Both the position numbers and the translations under genes were made by a program. Below are positions 28,316-36,190 of a stretch of 64,000 bases of DNA, piece by piece. This DNA comes from Kitasatospora sp. NBC_00374 (lineage in GTDB: Bacteria > Actinomycetota > Actinomycetes > Streptomycetales > Streptomycetaceae): contig NZ_CP107964.1 in the NCBI RefSeq assembly GCF_041434935.1, positions 5,625,001-5,689,000 on the forward strand, given 5' to 3'. The notes under the pieces were generated by a model, which was not told the origin of the DNA, ran no database searches, and saw nothing but the letters and a program-made list of their open reading frames with translations. Position 1 is the first letter of the stretch, and each line of letters opens with the position of its first letter.

Positions 28316-30097
28316 TTGAGCACCGCCCTCACCGGAGCCGCGCCGGCCGTACCCGCACCACCGGCGGCGCCGGCCGCCGCGGCCGGGGCGGATCCCCTGC
28401 TCCACCCCGACCCGGGCACGGCCGCCGAACAGGCCGCCGGCGAAAGCCTGTTGCGCTGCTGGGCCAGGGAGACCGGCGCCGTCCCCGACGACACCGGGCA
28501 GCTGCGGATCGCCGTCCTCGGCGGGGCCGCCGAACTGGCCGCCCCCGTCCGGTACTGGTCCGCGTGCGGCTGGCACCGGTTCGGCCGGACCACGGTCACC
28601 GCGGGCGGCGGGACGGCCGGCCCGGTGGACCCGGTCACCGTCGCCGCGCTGCTCGCCGGCGCGGCCGCCGAACGGCCCGACCCAGGGCAGATCGCCGACC
28701 TCGCCGCCCGGGTGGCCGACTCGGTCGGCCGCAGCGCCGAGATCCTGGCCCACCGCAGGGCCGCCGGGCCGACGGCCGGGACGCCGTTCCTGCGCACCGA
28801 GCAGTCGCTGCTGCTCGGCCACCCGCTGCACCCCACCCCCAAGAGCCGCGACGGTCTCGGCCCCGCCCAGAGCGCCGCCTACTCGCCCGAACTGGGCGGC
28901 AGCTTCCGGCTGCACTGGTACGCCGTGGACCGCGAGCTGCTCGCCGCGGACTCCGCCACCGGACAGCCCGCCGAGGAGATCACCGCCCGGCTGCTCGGCC
29001 GGCCGGAGCTGCTGCCACCCGGCACCGCCGCGCTGCCACTGCACCCCTGGCAGGCGAGAGAGCTGCTGCTGCGCCCCGCCGTCGTGGGCCTGCTCGACGA
29101 GGGCCTGCTGCACGACCTCGGGCCGTACGGCGAGCCGTGGCACCCCACGTCCTCCGTCCGCACCGTCTGCCGCCCGGGCACCCCGTGGATGCTGAAACTC
29201 TCGCTCGGCCTGCGGATCACCAACTCCCGCCGGGAGAACCTCCGCAAGGAACTGCACCGGGGCCTGGAGGTGCACCGGCTGCTGGAGGCCGGCCTGGCCG
29301 CCGAGTTGCAGGCCGTCCACCCGGGCTTCGACATCGTCCGGGACCCGGCCTGGATCGGCGTCGACCACCCACGGCTGGGCGACCCGCACGGGCTGGACAC
29401 CGTGCTCCGCGAGCAGCCCTTCGGCCCCACCGACCGGGCGCTGTGCGTGGCCGGCCTGATCGCCGAACAGCCGCTGGAGCGGATGCGCTCCCAGCTCTCC
29501 GACATCCTCGGCGAACTCGCCCGCCGCAGCGGCCGGCCGACCCGTGCCGTGGCCACCGAATGGTTTCTGCGCTACCTGCACGCCGTGGTGCTGCCCGTCC
29601 TCTGGCTGGACGGCCGGGCCGGCATCGCCCTGGAGGCCCACCAGCAGAACAGCCTTGCCGTCCTGGACGCGGCCGGCTGGCCGGTCGGCGGGCGCTACCG
29701 CGACAACCAGGGCTACTACTACCGCGCCTCGCACGCCGACCGCCTGGCGGCCCGGCTGCCCGGGATCGGCGCGCACAGCGACACCTTCGTGCCCGACCAC
29801 GTCGCCGACGAGCGCTTCACCTACTACCTCGGCATCAACCACGTCCTGGGGCTGATCGGCGGCCTCGGCTCCCAGGGCCTGGCCGACGAGTCCGTCCTGC
29901 TGGCCGCCCTGCGCGCCTTCCTGGCCGGCCCCGAGGCCGCCGCCACCGGCTCCGGGCTCCCCGCCCGCCTGCTGGACTCGCCGACCCTGCGCTGCAAGGC
30001 GAACCTGCTCACCAGACTCCACGGCCTGGACGAACTGGTCGGCCCGGTCGAGACCCAGTCGGTGTACGTGACGGTCCGCAACCCCGTGGCGCCGTGA
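28316..30097 (+). CDS. IucA/IucC family NIS siderophore synthetase
   Basis: A 593-residue NRPS-independent siderophore (NIS) synthetase that joins a carboxylate to an amine or hydroxylamine using ATP. The ATP-binding GHPLHPTPKSRDG block is present, followed by LPLHPWQ, then TSSVRTVCRPGTPWMLKLSLGLRITNSRREN and the active-site LEAHQQNSLAVLD with RDNQGYYYR. The C-terminal FhuF/iron-handling-type region is short. It starts at TTG with AAGGAG 5 nt upstream. It heads an operon with an acetyltransferase (4-bp overlap) and an N-monooxygenase: the DesD, DesC and DesB roles of the desferrioxamine pathway. No DesA-like decarboxylase is present. Confidence 0.92.
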   Translation: MSTALTGAAPAVPAPPAAPAAAAGADPLLHPDPGTAAEQAAGESLLRCWARETGAVPDDTGQLRIAVLGGAAELAAPVRYWSACGWHRFGRTTVTAGGGTAGPVDPVTVAALLAGAAAERPDPGQIADLAARVADSVGRSAEILAHRRAAGPTAGTPFLRTEQSLLLGHPLHPTPKSRDGLGPAQSAAYSPELGGSFRLHWYAVDRELLAADSATGQPAEEITARLLGRPELLPPGTAALPLHPWQARELLLRPAVVGLLDEGLLHDLGPYGEPWHPTSSVRTVCRPGTPWMLKLSLGLRITNSRRENLRKELHRGLEVHRLLEAGLAAELQAVHPGFDIVRDPAWIGVDHPRLGDPHGLDTVLREQPFGPTDRALCVAGLIAEQPLERMRSQLSDILGELARRSGRPTRAVATEWFLRYLHAVVLPVLWLDGRAGIALEAHQQNSLAVLDAAGWPVGGRYRDNQGYYYRASHADRLAARLPGIGAHSDTFVPDHVADERFTYYLGINHVLGLIGGLGSQGLADESVLLAALRAFLAGPEAAATGSGLPARLLDSPTLRCKANLLTRLHGLDELVGPVETQSVYVTVRNPVAP

Positions 30098-30687
30098 CGG
30101 CCGCCGAGCCCCTCGCGGCGGATCCGCTGGACGGCGTCGCCGACTGGGGCCCGATGCCCACCGCCGCGGGCGAGTTCCGGCTCCGTCCGGTCCGTCCGGA
30201 CACCGACCTGCCGCTGGTCACGGCCTGGATGAACGATCCGGCGGTGGACGCCTTCTGGCAGCTCGCCGGACCGTCCGCCACCACCGGCCGGCACCTGCGC
30301 GCCCAACTCGACGGCGACGGCCGCAGCCTCCCCTGCCTGGGCCTGCTGGACGGCGTCCCGATGAGCTACTGGGAGCTCTACCGGGCCGACCTCGACCCGC
30401 TCGCCCGGTACTACCCGGCGCGGCCCCACGACACCGGCGTCCACCTGCTGCTCGGCCCCGCCGACAGCCGCGGGCGCGGCCTCGGCAGCCTGCTGCTGGC
30501 CGCGCTCGCCGGCCGGATCCTGGACCGCCGCCCGCGCTGCCAGCGCGTGGTCGCCGAGCCGGACCTGCGCAACACCGCCTCGCTCGGGGCGTTCCGGCGG
30601 GCCGGCTTCGACCTCGCCGCCGAACTCCACCTCCCCGGCAAACGGGCCGCCCTGATGGTGCGCCCCCGCCCGGGCCGCGCCCGCTGA
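30094..30687 (+). CDS. Siderophore acyltransferase (GNAT, DesC/IucB-like)
   Basis: A 197-residue GNAT protein. The N-terminal GEFRLRPVRPDTDLPLVTAWMNDPAVDAFW and central MSYWELYRADLDPLARYYPARPHDTGVHLLLGPADSRGRGLGSLLL match the IucB/AlcB/RhbD family, which acylates N-hydroxylated diamines or lysine. The GRGLGS loop binds acyl-CoA. The GTG start overlaps the synthetase stop by 4 nt. In the likely pathway, the monooxygenase makes the N-hydroxyamine, this protein acylates it to a hydroxamate and the NIS synthetase condenses the units. Confidence 0.87.
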   Translation: MTAAEPLAADPLDGVADWGPMPTAAGEFRLRPVRPDTDLPLVTAWMNDPAVDAFWQLAGPSATTGRHLRAQLDGDGRSLPCLGLLDGVPMSYWELYRADLDPLARYYPARPHDTGVHLLLGPADSRGRGLGSLLLAALAGRILDRRPRCQRVVAEPDLRNTASLGAFRRAGFDLAAELHLPGKRAALMVRPRPGRAR

Positions 30688-30750
30688 CCCCCACCGGCAC
30701 CCGGCCCGCCGCGGGCCTGCGCCGACCTCCCGCACTCCTCCCCGAACTGG

Positions 30751-32178
30751 ATGGGCATGGACCTCCCGCAGTGCGAGCCGTACGACCTCCTGGGCGTCGG
30801 CATCGGCCCGTTCAACCTGTCCCTCGCCGCGCTCGCCGACCGGACCGACGGCCTGCGCACGCTGTTCTGCGACGCGAAGCCGGAGTTCCGCTGGCATCCC
30901 GGCATGCTGGTCGACGGGGCCAGGATGCAGGTGCCGTTCCTGGCGGACCTGGTCTCCCTGGTGGACCCGACCAACCCGTGGTCCTTCCTCAACTACCTGC
31001 GCGATCAGGAACGGCTGTTCCCGTTCTACTTCGCCGAACGCTTCCAGCTGCCCCGCCGCGAGTACGACCACTACTGCCGCTGGGCCGCCGAACGACTGCC
31101 CAACTGCCGCTTCGGCACCGAGGTCACCGCCCTGCACTGGGAGCCCCGGGCCGAGCTCTACCGGGCCGAGACCGGCGCGGGCCCGCTGCTCGCCCGGGCG
31201 GTGGTGCTCGGCGTCGGCACCGGCCCGGTCCGCCCCGAGGCCTTCGCCGCACTGGCCGGACACCCCCGGGTCTGGCACTCGGCCGAGTACCTGGACCGCC
31301 GGTCCGGCCTGGCCGGCGCCCGGGACATCACCGTGCTCGGCTCCGGCCAGTCCGGCGCCGAGATCTTCCTCGACCTGCTGCGCACCCGGGCCGGCGACGG
31401 CACCCGGCTGCGCTGGCTGACCCGCAGCCGCGCGCTGGCCCCGATGGAGTACTCCAAGCTCGGCCTGGAGCAGTTCACCCCCGACTACACCCGCTACTTC
31501 CACGGACTGCCCGGCCCCGTCCGGGACCGCCTGGTCCCCGCGCAGTGGCAGCTCCACAAGGCGGCCAGCGCCGAGACCCTGGCCGAGATCCACGACCACC
31601 TCTACGAGCGCACCGTCGGCCGCCCACTGGCCGCCGAACCGGTCGAGATCGTTCCCGGCACCGCCGTCACCGAGGCCCTGGCCGGGCCGTGCGGCGGCCT
31701 GGAACTGCGCTGCCGGCACGTGGACTCGGGGCTCCGGCACGCGGTGCGCACGGAGGCCGTGGTGCTGGCCACCGGCTACCGGGCCGTCCGCCCGGACCTG
31801 CTGGACCCGATCGCCCACCTGATCGACTGGGACGAGCAGGGCCGCTACCAGGTCGACCCGCACCACCGGGTGGCCACCGGCCCCCCGCTCACCGGCGCCC
31901 TGTACGTGCAGAACGCCGAGCTCCACACGCACGGGGTGGGCGTCCCGGACCTCGGGCTGGGCGCCCACCGCGCCGCCGTCATCCTCAACGCGGTGGCGGG
32001 GCGGGCGATCCACCGCCTGCCGGCCCGCACCGCCTGGACCACCTTCGCGCCGCCCGCCACCGCGCTGCTGCCCCCGCGCACGACGCCGGAGCGCAGCCCG
32101 TACGACGCTTTCGAGCCGCAGGAACCGATCGGCCACCCGGATTGTCACTCCCGCCCCGTAGGGTTGGGAGCGCCATGA
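30751..32178 (+). CDS. L-lysine/L-ornithine/diamine N-monooxygenase (siderophore)
   Basis: A 475-residue FAD/NADPH-dependent N-hydroxylase of the IucD/DesB/RhbE family. The FAD site is DLLGVGIGPFNLSLAAL, followed by FRWHPGMLVDGARMQVPFLADLVSLVDPTNPWSFLNYL. The NADPH site is ITVLGSGQSGAEIFLDLL, and the C-terminal ATGYR and NAELHTHGVGVPDLGLGAHRAA are family hallmarks. It may start at ATG 30751 or 30757. It likely makes the hydroxylamine precursor of a hydroxamate siderophore. Its 3' end overlaps the helicase start by 4 nt. Confidence 0.92.
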   Translation: MGMDLPQCEPYDLLGVGIGPFNLSLAALADRTDGLRTLFCDAKPEFRWHPGMLVDGARMQVPFLADLVSLVDPTNPWSFLNYLRDQERLFPFYFAERFQLPRREYDHYCRWAAERLPNCRFGTEVTALHWEPRAELYRAETGAGPLLARAVVLGVGTGPVRPEAFAALAGHPRVWHSAEYLDRRSGLAGARDITVLGSGQSGAEIFLDLLRTRAGDGTRLRWLTRSRALAPMEYSKLGLEQFTPDYTRYFHGLPGPVRDRLVPAQWQLHKAASAETLAEIHDHLYERTVGRPLAAEPVEIVPGTAVTEALAGPCGGLELRCRHVDSGLRHAVRTEAVVLATGYRAVRPDLLDPIAHLIDWDEQGRYQVDPHHRVATGPPLTGALYVQNAELHTHGVGVPDLGLGAHRAAVILNAVAGRAIHRLPARTAWTTFAPPATALLPPRTTPERSPYDAFEPQEPIGHPDCHSRPVGLGAP

Positions 32179-34319
32179 CGAACGACTCCGAATCCCTCCC
32201 TCAGCCGGGCGACGAAGCGCCGGCCGACGCAGCGCCGGCCGACGAAGGGCCGGGCGACACGACATCGGCCGCCGTCCCCGCGTCCCGCCTCCCGGAACTG
32301 CTGCACGCCGCGGTCACCTCGGTCGGCGGCGTCGAGCGCCCCGGCCAGGTCCGGATGGCCGAGGCGGTCTCCGCCGCGGTCGACGCGGGCGAGCACCTGC
32401 TGGTGCAGGCCGGCACCGGTACCGGAAAGTCCCTCGCCTACCTGGTGCCCGCGCTCGCCCACGGCGACCGCGTGGTGGTGGCCACCGCCACCCTGGCGCT
32501 CCAACGCCAGCTGGTGGAACGGGACCTGCCCCGCACGGTGGACGCGCTCCACCCGGTGCTGCGCCGCCGCCCGCTGTTCGCGATGCTCAAGGGCCGGTCG
32601 AACTACCTCTGCCTGCACCGCGCGCACGAGGGCACCCCGGCGGACGAGGGGGAGGGCCTGTTCGACCCGGTCGAGGCCCTCGGCGGCCCGACCGGCAAGC
32701 TCGGCCAGGACGTGCTGCGGCTGCGCGAGTGGGCGGGCGAGACCGACACGGGGGATCGGGACGACCTCACGCCCGGCGTCTCCGACAAGGCCTGGGCCCA
32801 GCTCTCCGTCACCTCCAAGGAGTGCCTGGGGGCCACCCGGTGCCCCTACGGCGGGGAGTGCTTCGCCGAGGCCGCCCGCGAACGCGCCAAGCTCGCCGAC
32901 GTGGTGGTCACCAACCACGCCATGCTGGCGATCGACGCCATCGAGGGTGCCCCGGTGCTGCCCGAGCACGGGCTGCTGATCATCGACGAGGCGCACGAAC
33001 TGGTGAACCGGGTGACCGGTGCGGCCACCGCCGAGATGTCGGTGCACGCCGTCAACCGCGCCGTCCGCCGGGCCGCCAAGCTGGCCAACGAGAAGGCGGT
33101 GGACGCCCTCCAGGCCGCCGCCGAGAACTTCCACGGGCTGATGGAGACCGCCCAGCCCGGCCGGGTCGAGGAACTGCCCGAGTACCTGGCCTACGCGGTG
33201 GCCGCCGTCCGGGACGCCTGCCGGCAGGTGATCACCTCGCTCGGCGAGACCCGGGACAAGGCGCTCACCGACGAGGACGCGGTGCGCAAGCAGGCGATGG
33301 CCTCCGCCGAGACCCTGCACGAGACCGCCGACCGGCTGCTGCAGGACTCCGAGTACGACGTGGTCTGGATCGAGCGGTCCGACCGTTTCGGCCTGGGCGC
33401 GGCCTCGTTGCGGGTCGCGCCGCTGAGCGTGTCCGGGCTGCTGCGGGAGAACCTCTACAAGGAGCGCTCGGTCGTCCTCACCTCGGCCACCCTCAAGCTG
33501 GGCGGCGACTTCAACGGTGTGGCCAGCTCGCTCGGCCTGCCCGTCGAGGGACGGCTGCCGGACGAGCGCTCGGTCGCCGAGCCGGAGCCGGCGCAGGGCG
33601 ACGAGGCGCCGCCGTACTGGCGCGGGATCGACGTCGGTTCCCCGTTCAGCTATCCCAAGCAGGGCATCCTCTATGTCGCCAAGCACCTGCCGCCGCCCGG
33701 CCGGGAGCCCGACCGGCCGCAGATGCTGGACGAGCTCACCGAGCTGATCGGCGCGGCCGGCGGCCGTACCCTGGGCCTGTTCTCGTCGATGCGGGCGGCG
33801 CAGACGGCGGCCGAGGCACTCCGCGAGCGGCTGGACAACCGGATCCTGCTGCAGGGCGAGGACACCCTCGGCGAGCTGATCCGGGAGTTCGCCTCGGACG
33901 CCTCCACCTGCCTGTTCGGCACCCTCTCGCTCTGGCAGGGCGTGGACGTGCCGGGTTCGGCCTGCCAGCTGGTGGTGATGGACCGGATCCCGTTCCCACG
34001 TCCGGACGACCCGCTGATGAGCGCCCGGCAGAAGTCCGTCGAGGAGCACGGCGGCAACGGGTTCATGGCGGTCGCCGCGACCCATGCCGCGCTGCTGATG
34101 GCCCAGGGCGCCGGACGGCTGGTCCGGGCGGCGGACGACAAGGGCATCGTGGCGGTGCTCGACCCGCGGCTGGCCACGGCCAGGTACGGCGGCTTCTTCC
34201 GCTCCTCGATGCCGGACTTCTGGTACACCACCGACCGCAACCAGGTGCGCCGCTCGCTGGCCGCGATCGACGCCGCGGCCGCGCCGGTCCGCCCGGTGGT
34301 GAAGCGGACCGCCCCGTAG
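32175..34319 (+). CDS. dinG: DinG-family ATP-dependent DNA helicase
   Basis: A 714-residue superfamily 2 helicase of the XPD/DinG group. Walker A reads QAGTGTGKSLAYLVPALA, the iron-sulfur domain has cysteines in NYLCLH, SKECLGATRCPYGGECFAEA, and the DEAH box is LLIIDEAHEL. Motif VI lies near QGAGRLVRAADDKGIVAVLDPR. Family enzymes unwind DNA 5'-3' and act on R-loops and damaged forks. The first ~40 residues are acidic. ATG overlaps the siderophore-monooxygenase stop by 4 nt with GGGAG upstream. It is followed by a terminator and convergent lexA; no LexA box lies just upstream. Confidence 0.92.
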   Translation: MTNDSESLPQPGDEAPADAAPADEGPGDTTSAAVPASRLPELLHAAVTSVGGVERPGQVRMAEAVSAAVDAGEHLLVQAGTGTGKSLAYLVPALAHGDRVVVATATLALQRQLVERDLPRTVDALHPVLRRRPLFAMLKGRSNYLCLHRAHEGTPADEGEGLFDPVEALGGPTGKLGQDVLRLREWAGETDTGDRDDLTPGVSDKAWAQLSVTSKECLGATRCPYGGECFAEAARERAKLADVVVTNHAMLAIDAIEGAPVLPEHGLLIIDEAHELVNRVTGAATAEMSVHAVNRAVRRAAKLANEKAVDALQAAAENFHGLMETAQPGRVEELPEYLAYAVAAVRDACRQVITSLGETRDKALTDEDAVRKQAMASAETLHETADRLLQDSEYDVVWIERSDRFGLGAASLRVAPLSVSGLLRENLYKERSVVLTSATLKLGGDFNGVASSLGLPVEGRLPDERSVAEPEPAQGDEAPPYWRGIDVGSPFSYPKQGILYVAKHLPPPGREPDRPQMLDELTELIGAAGGRTLGLFSSMRAAQTAAEALRERLDNRILLQGEDTLGELIREFASDASTCLFGTLSLWQGVDVPGSACQLVVMDRIPFPRPDDPLMSARQKSVEEHGGNGFMAVAATHAALLMAQGAGRLVRAADDKGIVAVLDPRLATARYGGFFRSSMPDFWYTTDRNQVRRSLAAIDAAAAPVRPVVKRTAP

Positions 34320-34331
34320 CCGGACATGAGT

Positions 34332-34365
34332 CGGGGGCTCCGGCCGAATCGGCCCGGAGCCCCCG
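34332..34365. terminator. Terminator between dinG and lexA
   Basis: CGGGGGCTCCGG (34332-34343) pairs perfectly with CCGGAGCCCCCG (34354-34365) around a 10-nt loop that itself contains CCG/CGG. It sits 13 bp after the helicase stop and 21 bp before the lexA stop, so it may serve both convergent genes. Confidence 0.88.
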
Positions 34366-34385
34366 TCGACTGTCCGCCGGTCGGG

Positions 34386-35204
34386 TCAGAGCCGGCGGAG
34401 CACCGCCACGACCTTGCCGAGGATGGTCGCGTTGTCGCCCGGGATGGGCTCGTACGCGGGGTTGTGCGGCATCAGCCAGATCTTGCCGTCCTCGCGCTTC
34501 AGGCGCTTGACGGTGGCCTCGCCGTCGATCATCGCGGCCACGATGTCGCCGTTCTCGGCGACCGGCTGGCGGCGGACGGTGACCCAGTCGCCGTCACAGA
34601 TCGCGGCCTCGATCATCGAGTCGCCGCGGACCGTGAGGGCGAACAGCTCACCCTCGCCGACCAGCTGACGGGGCAGCGGGAAGACGTCCTCGACGGTCTG
34701 CTCGGCGAGGATCGGGCCGCCGGCCGCGATCCGGCCGACCAGTGGCACGTAGGAGGTGGAGGGACGCCCCGCGGTCTCCGCCGTGTTGGGCCGGGTCACC
34801 TCGACGCCGCGGACCTCGTAGGCGCGCGGGCGGTGCGGGTCGCGCCGCAGGAAGCCCTTGCGCTCCAGGGCCATCAGCTGGTGCGCCACCGAGGAGGTGC
34901 TGGACAGGCCGACGGCCTGGCCGATCTCCCGCATGCTCGGCGGGTACCCACGGCGCTGCACGGAGTCCCGGATCACCTCGATGACCCGTCGCTGGCGCTC
35001 GGTCAGGCCGGCCTCGTCGGTGCGGATGCCGGGGGGGCGGCCGGGCATGGCGCGGGGCGGGGTGGTCTGGACGAGCGCCACGTCCTGCACCGAGGCGTGC
35101 TCGATCGGCTGGCTCTGGCTCATGCTGTGGTCCATGCTCTGGTCCGTGGTGCGCGCCGAGCGCTCCTGCACCGGAATGGCGGTCCTTGCTTCTACGGTGT
35201 TCAT
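34386..35204 (-). CDS. lexA: SOS transcriptional repressor LexA
   Basis: A 272-residue LexA with a ~70-residue N-terminal extension before the winged-helix domain, where LTERQRRVIEVIRDSVQRRGYPPSMREIGQAVGLSSTSSVAHQLMALERKGFL is the DNA-binding region. The self-cleavage Ala-Gly bond lies in GRIAAGGPILA; the catalytic Ser is in VRGDSMIEAAI and the Lys in MIDGEATVKRL. Start is the ATG preceded by GAGGG; an upstream in-frame ATG lacks family similarity. A LexA box and promoter lie upstream, so it is autoregulated, and a matching box is found at recA. Confidence 0.96.
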   Translation of the reverse strand: MNTVEARTAIPVQERSARTTDQSMDHSMSQSQPIEHASVQDVALVQTTPPRAMPGRPPGIRTDEAGLTERQRRVIEVIRDSVQRRGYPPSMREIGQAVGLSSTSSVAHQLMALERKGFLRRDPHRPRAYEVRGVEVTRPNTAETAGRPSTSYVPLVGRIAAGGPILAEQTVEDVFPLPRQLVGEGELFALTVRGDSMIEAAICDGDWVTVRRQPVAENGDIVAAMIDGEATVKRLKREDGKIWLMPHNPAYEPIPGDNATILGKVVAVLRRL

Positions 35205-35272
35205 CGCGGCCCTCATTCGACAGGCGTACTCCCTTGTGCAGCTCAACTGGTGCACCTATCGAAAGGTTGCGC

Positions 35273-35320
35273 CAAACACACGTTCGAGTGAATTATCAAG
35301 GAGTTAGCTGACTCGATCAA
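35273..35320 (-). promoter_or_regulatory. lexA promoter with LexA (SOS) box
   Basis: On the minus strand TTGATC (35320-35315), a 17-bp spacer and GATAAT (35297-35292) make a good -35/-10 pair. Just downstream, CGAACGTGTGTTTG (35286-35273) matches the Gram-positive LexA consensus CGAACRNRYGTTYC at 13 of 14 positions. Bound LexA would sit on the start point. Confidence 0.82.
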
Positions 35321-35413
35321 GGCTTTGGGTGTACATCGATTAAATGTTCGACTCGAACAGTCTATTCCGCTCTGCGCGCGGATCTCGACCCGTCCCGGCG
35401 CGTCGCCCCCCGA

Positions 35414-35472
35414 CTCCCAGATCTAGTGGCTAGTCTCCTCGCTCGTACCTACAGGTTGTGGTCCGGTAGAGT
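35414..35472 (+). promoter_or_regulatory. Paired NrdR boxes and -10 of the nrdR-nrdJ operon
   Basis: Two degenerate copies of the NrdR box acaCwAtATaTwGtgt occur at 35414-35429 (CTCCCAGATCTAGTGG) and 35446-35461 (TACCTACAGGTTGTGG). Their starts are 32 bp apart, three helical turns, as in known NrdR sites. A -10-like TAGAGT (35467-35472) follows 5 bp after the second box. NrdR bound with ATP/dATP would repress the operon, giving autoregulation. Confidence 0.7.
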
Positions 35473-35513
35473 GGCGGAGTCCGATGTCTTGCCGCCAGGG
35501 AGGAAGTCCTCAG

Positions 35514-36011
35514 GTGCACTGCCCCTTCTGCCGGCACCCGGACAGTCGCGTCGTGGACAGCCGCGCGAGCGATGACGGAAGTTCGATCCGCCGACGCCGC
35601 CAGTGCCCCGACTGCAGCCGCCGTTTCACCACGGTGGAGACGGCCACGCTGATGGTGATCAAACGCAGTGGAGTGACCGAGCCGTTCTCCCGGGAGAAGG
35701 TGATCTCGGGTGTCCGAAAGGCATGCCAGGGCCGCCCGGTGACCGAGGACGCGCTGGCCCAGCTCGGCCAGCGGGTCGAGGAGTGCGTCCGGGCCAGCGG
35801 CAGCGCCGAGCTGTCCACCCACGACGTCGGGCTGGCCATACTGGGCCCGCTCAAGGAGCTGGACGTCGTCGCGTACCTGCGGTTCGCGAGCGTCTACAAG
35901 GCCTTCGACGGCCTGGAGGACTTCGAGGCGGCGATCGCGGAGCTCCGCGTCGAGCGGCCCGTCACCGCGGAGGACTGCGCACCCGTGCCGGCCACCGCCG
36001 CCGCCCCCTAG
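35514..36011 (+). CDS. nrdR: Transcriptional repressor NrdR
   Basis: A 165-residue protein. The zinc ribbon at the N-terminus has CPFCRHPDSRVVDSR and CPDCSRRF cysteine pairs; the ATP-cone follows (VIKRSGVTEPFSREKVISGVRKACQGRPV). NrdR senses ATP and dATP through the cone and represses ribonucleotide reductase genes. Start is GTG with GGGAGGAAG upstream. It precedes nrdJ by 179 bp, the established streptomycete nrdRJ arrangement, and is divergent from lexA. Its own operon carries candidate NrdR boxes. Confidence 0.97.
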   Translation: MHCPFCRHPDSRVVDSRASDDGSSIRRRRQCPDCSRRFTTVETATLMVIKRSGVTEPFSREKVISGVRKACQGRPVTEDALAQLGQRVEECVRASGSAELSTHDVGLAILGPLKELDVVAYLRFASVYKAFDGLEDFEAAIAELRVERPVTAEDCAPVPATAAAP

Positions 36012-36190
36012 CGGGTCGGTCACCGCCCTGCGGCCCTTCGGGGCCCCCGTGCGTCCAAAACGCGCGCACAGATCAGAACAAAACGTGCACATCGGCCGGC
36101 CGATCGGCTGCCGCACGCCAGGAGAAGCGAACCAGCGGTGCCCGGAAGGTTCGGGGCACCTAGGGCGTTTGCCCAGGAGGAGGACCAGAA

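Noticed and set aside
29824..32265. A long open frame antisense to the siderophore genes
   Set aside because: It has the Gly/Val/Gln/His-rich pattern of a shadow frame and covers three well-supported genes.
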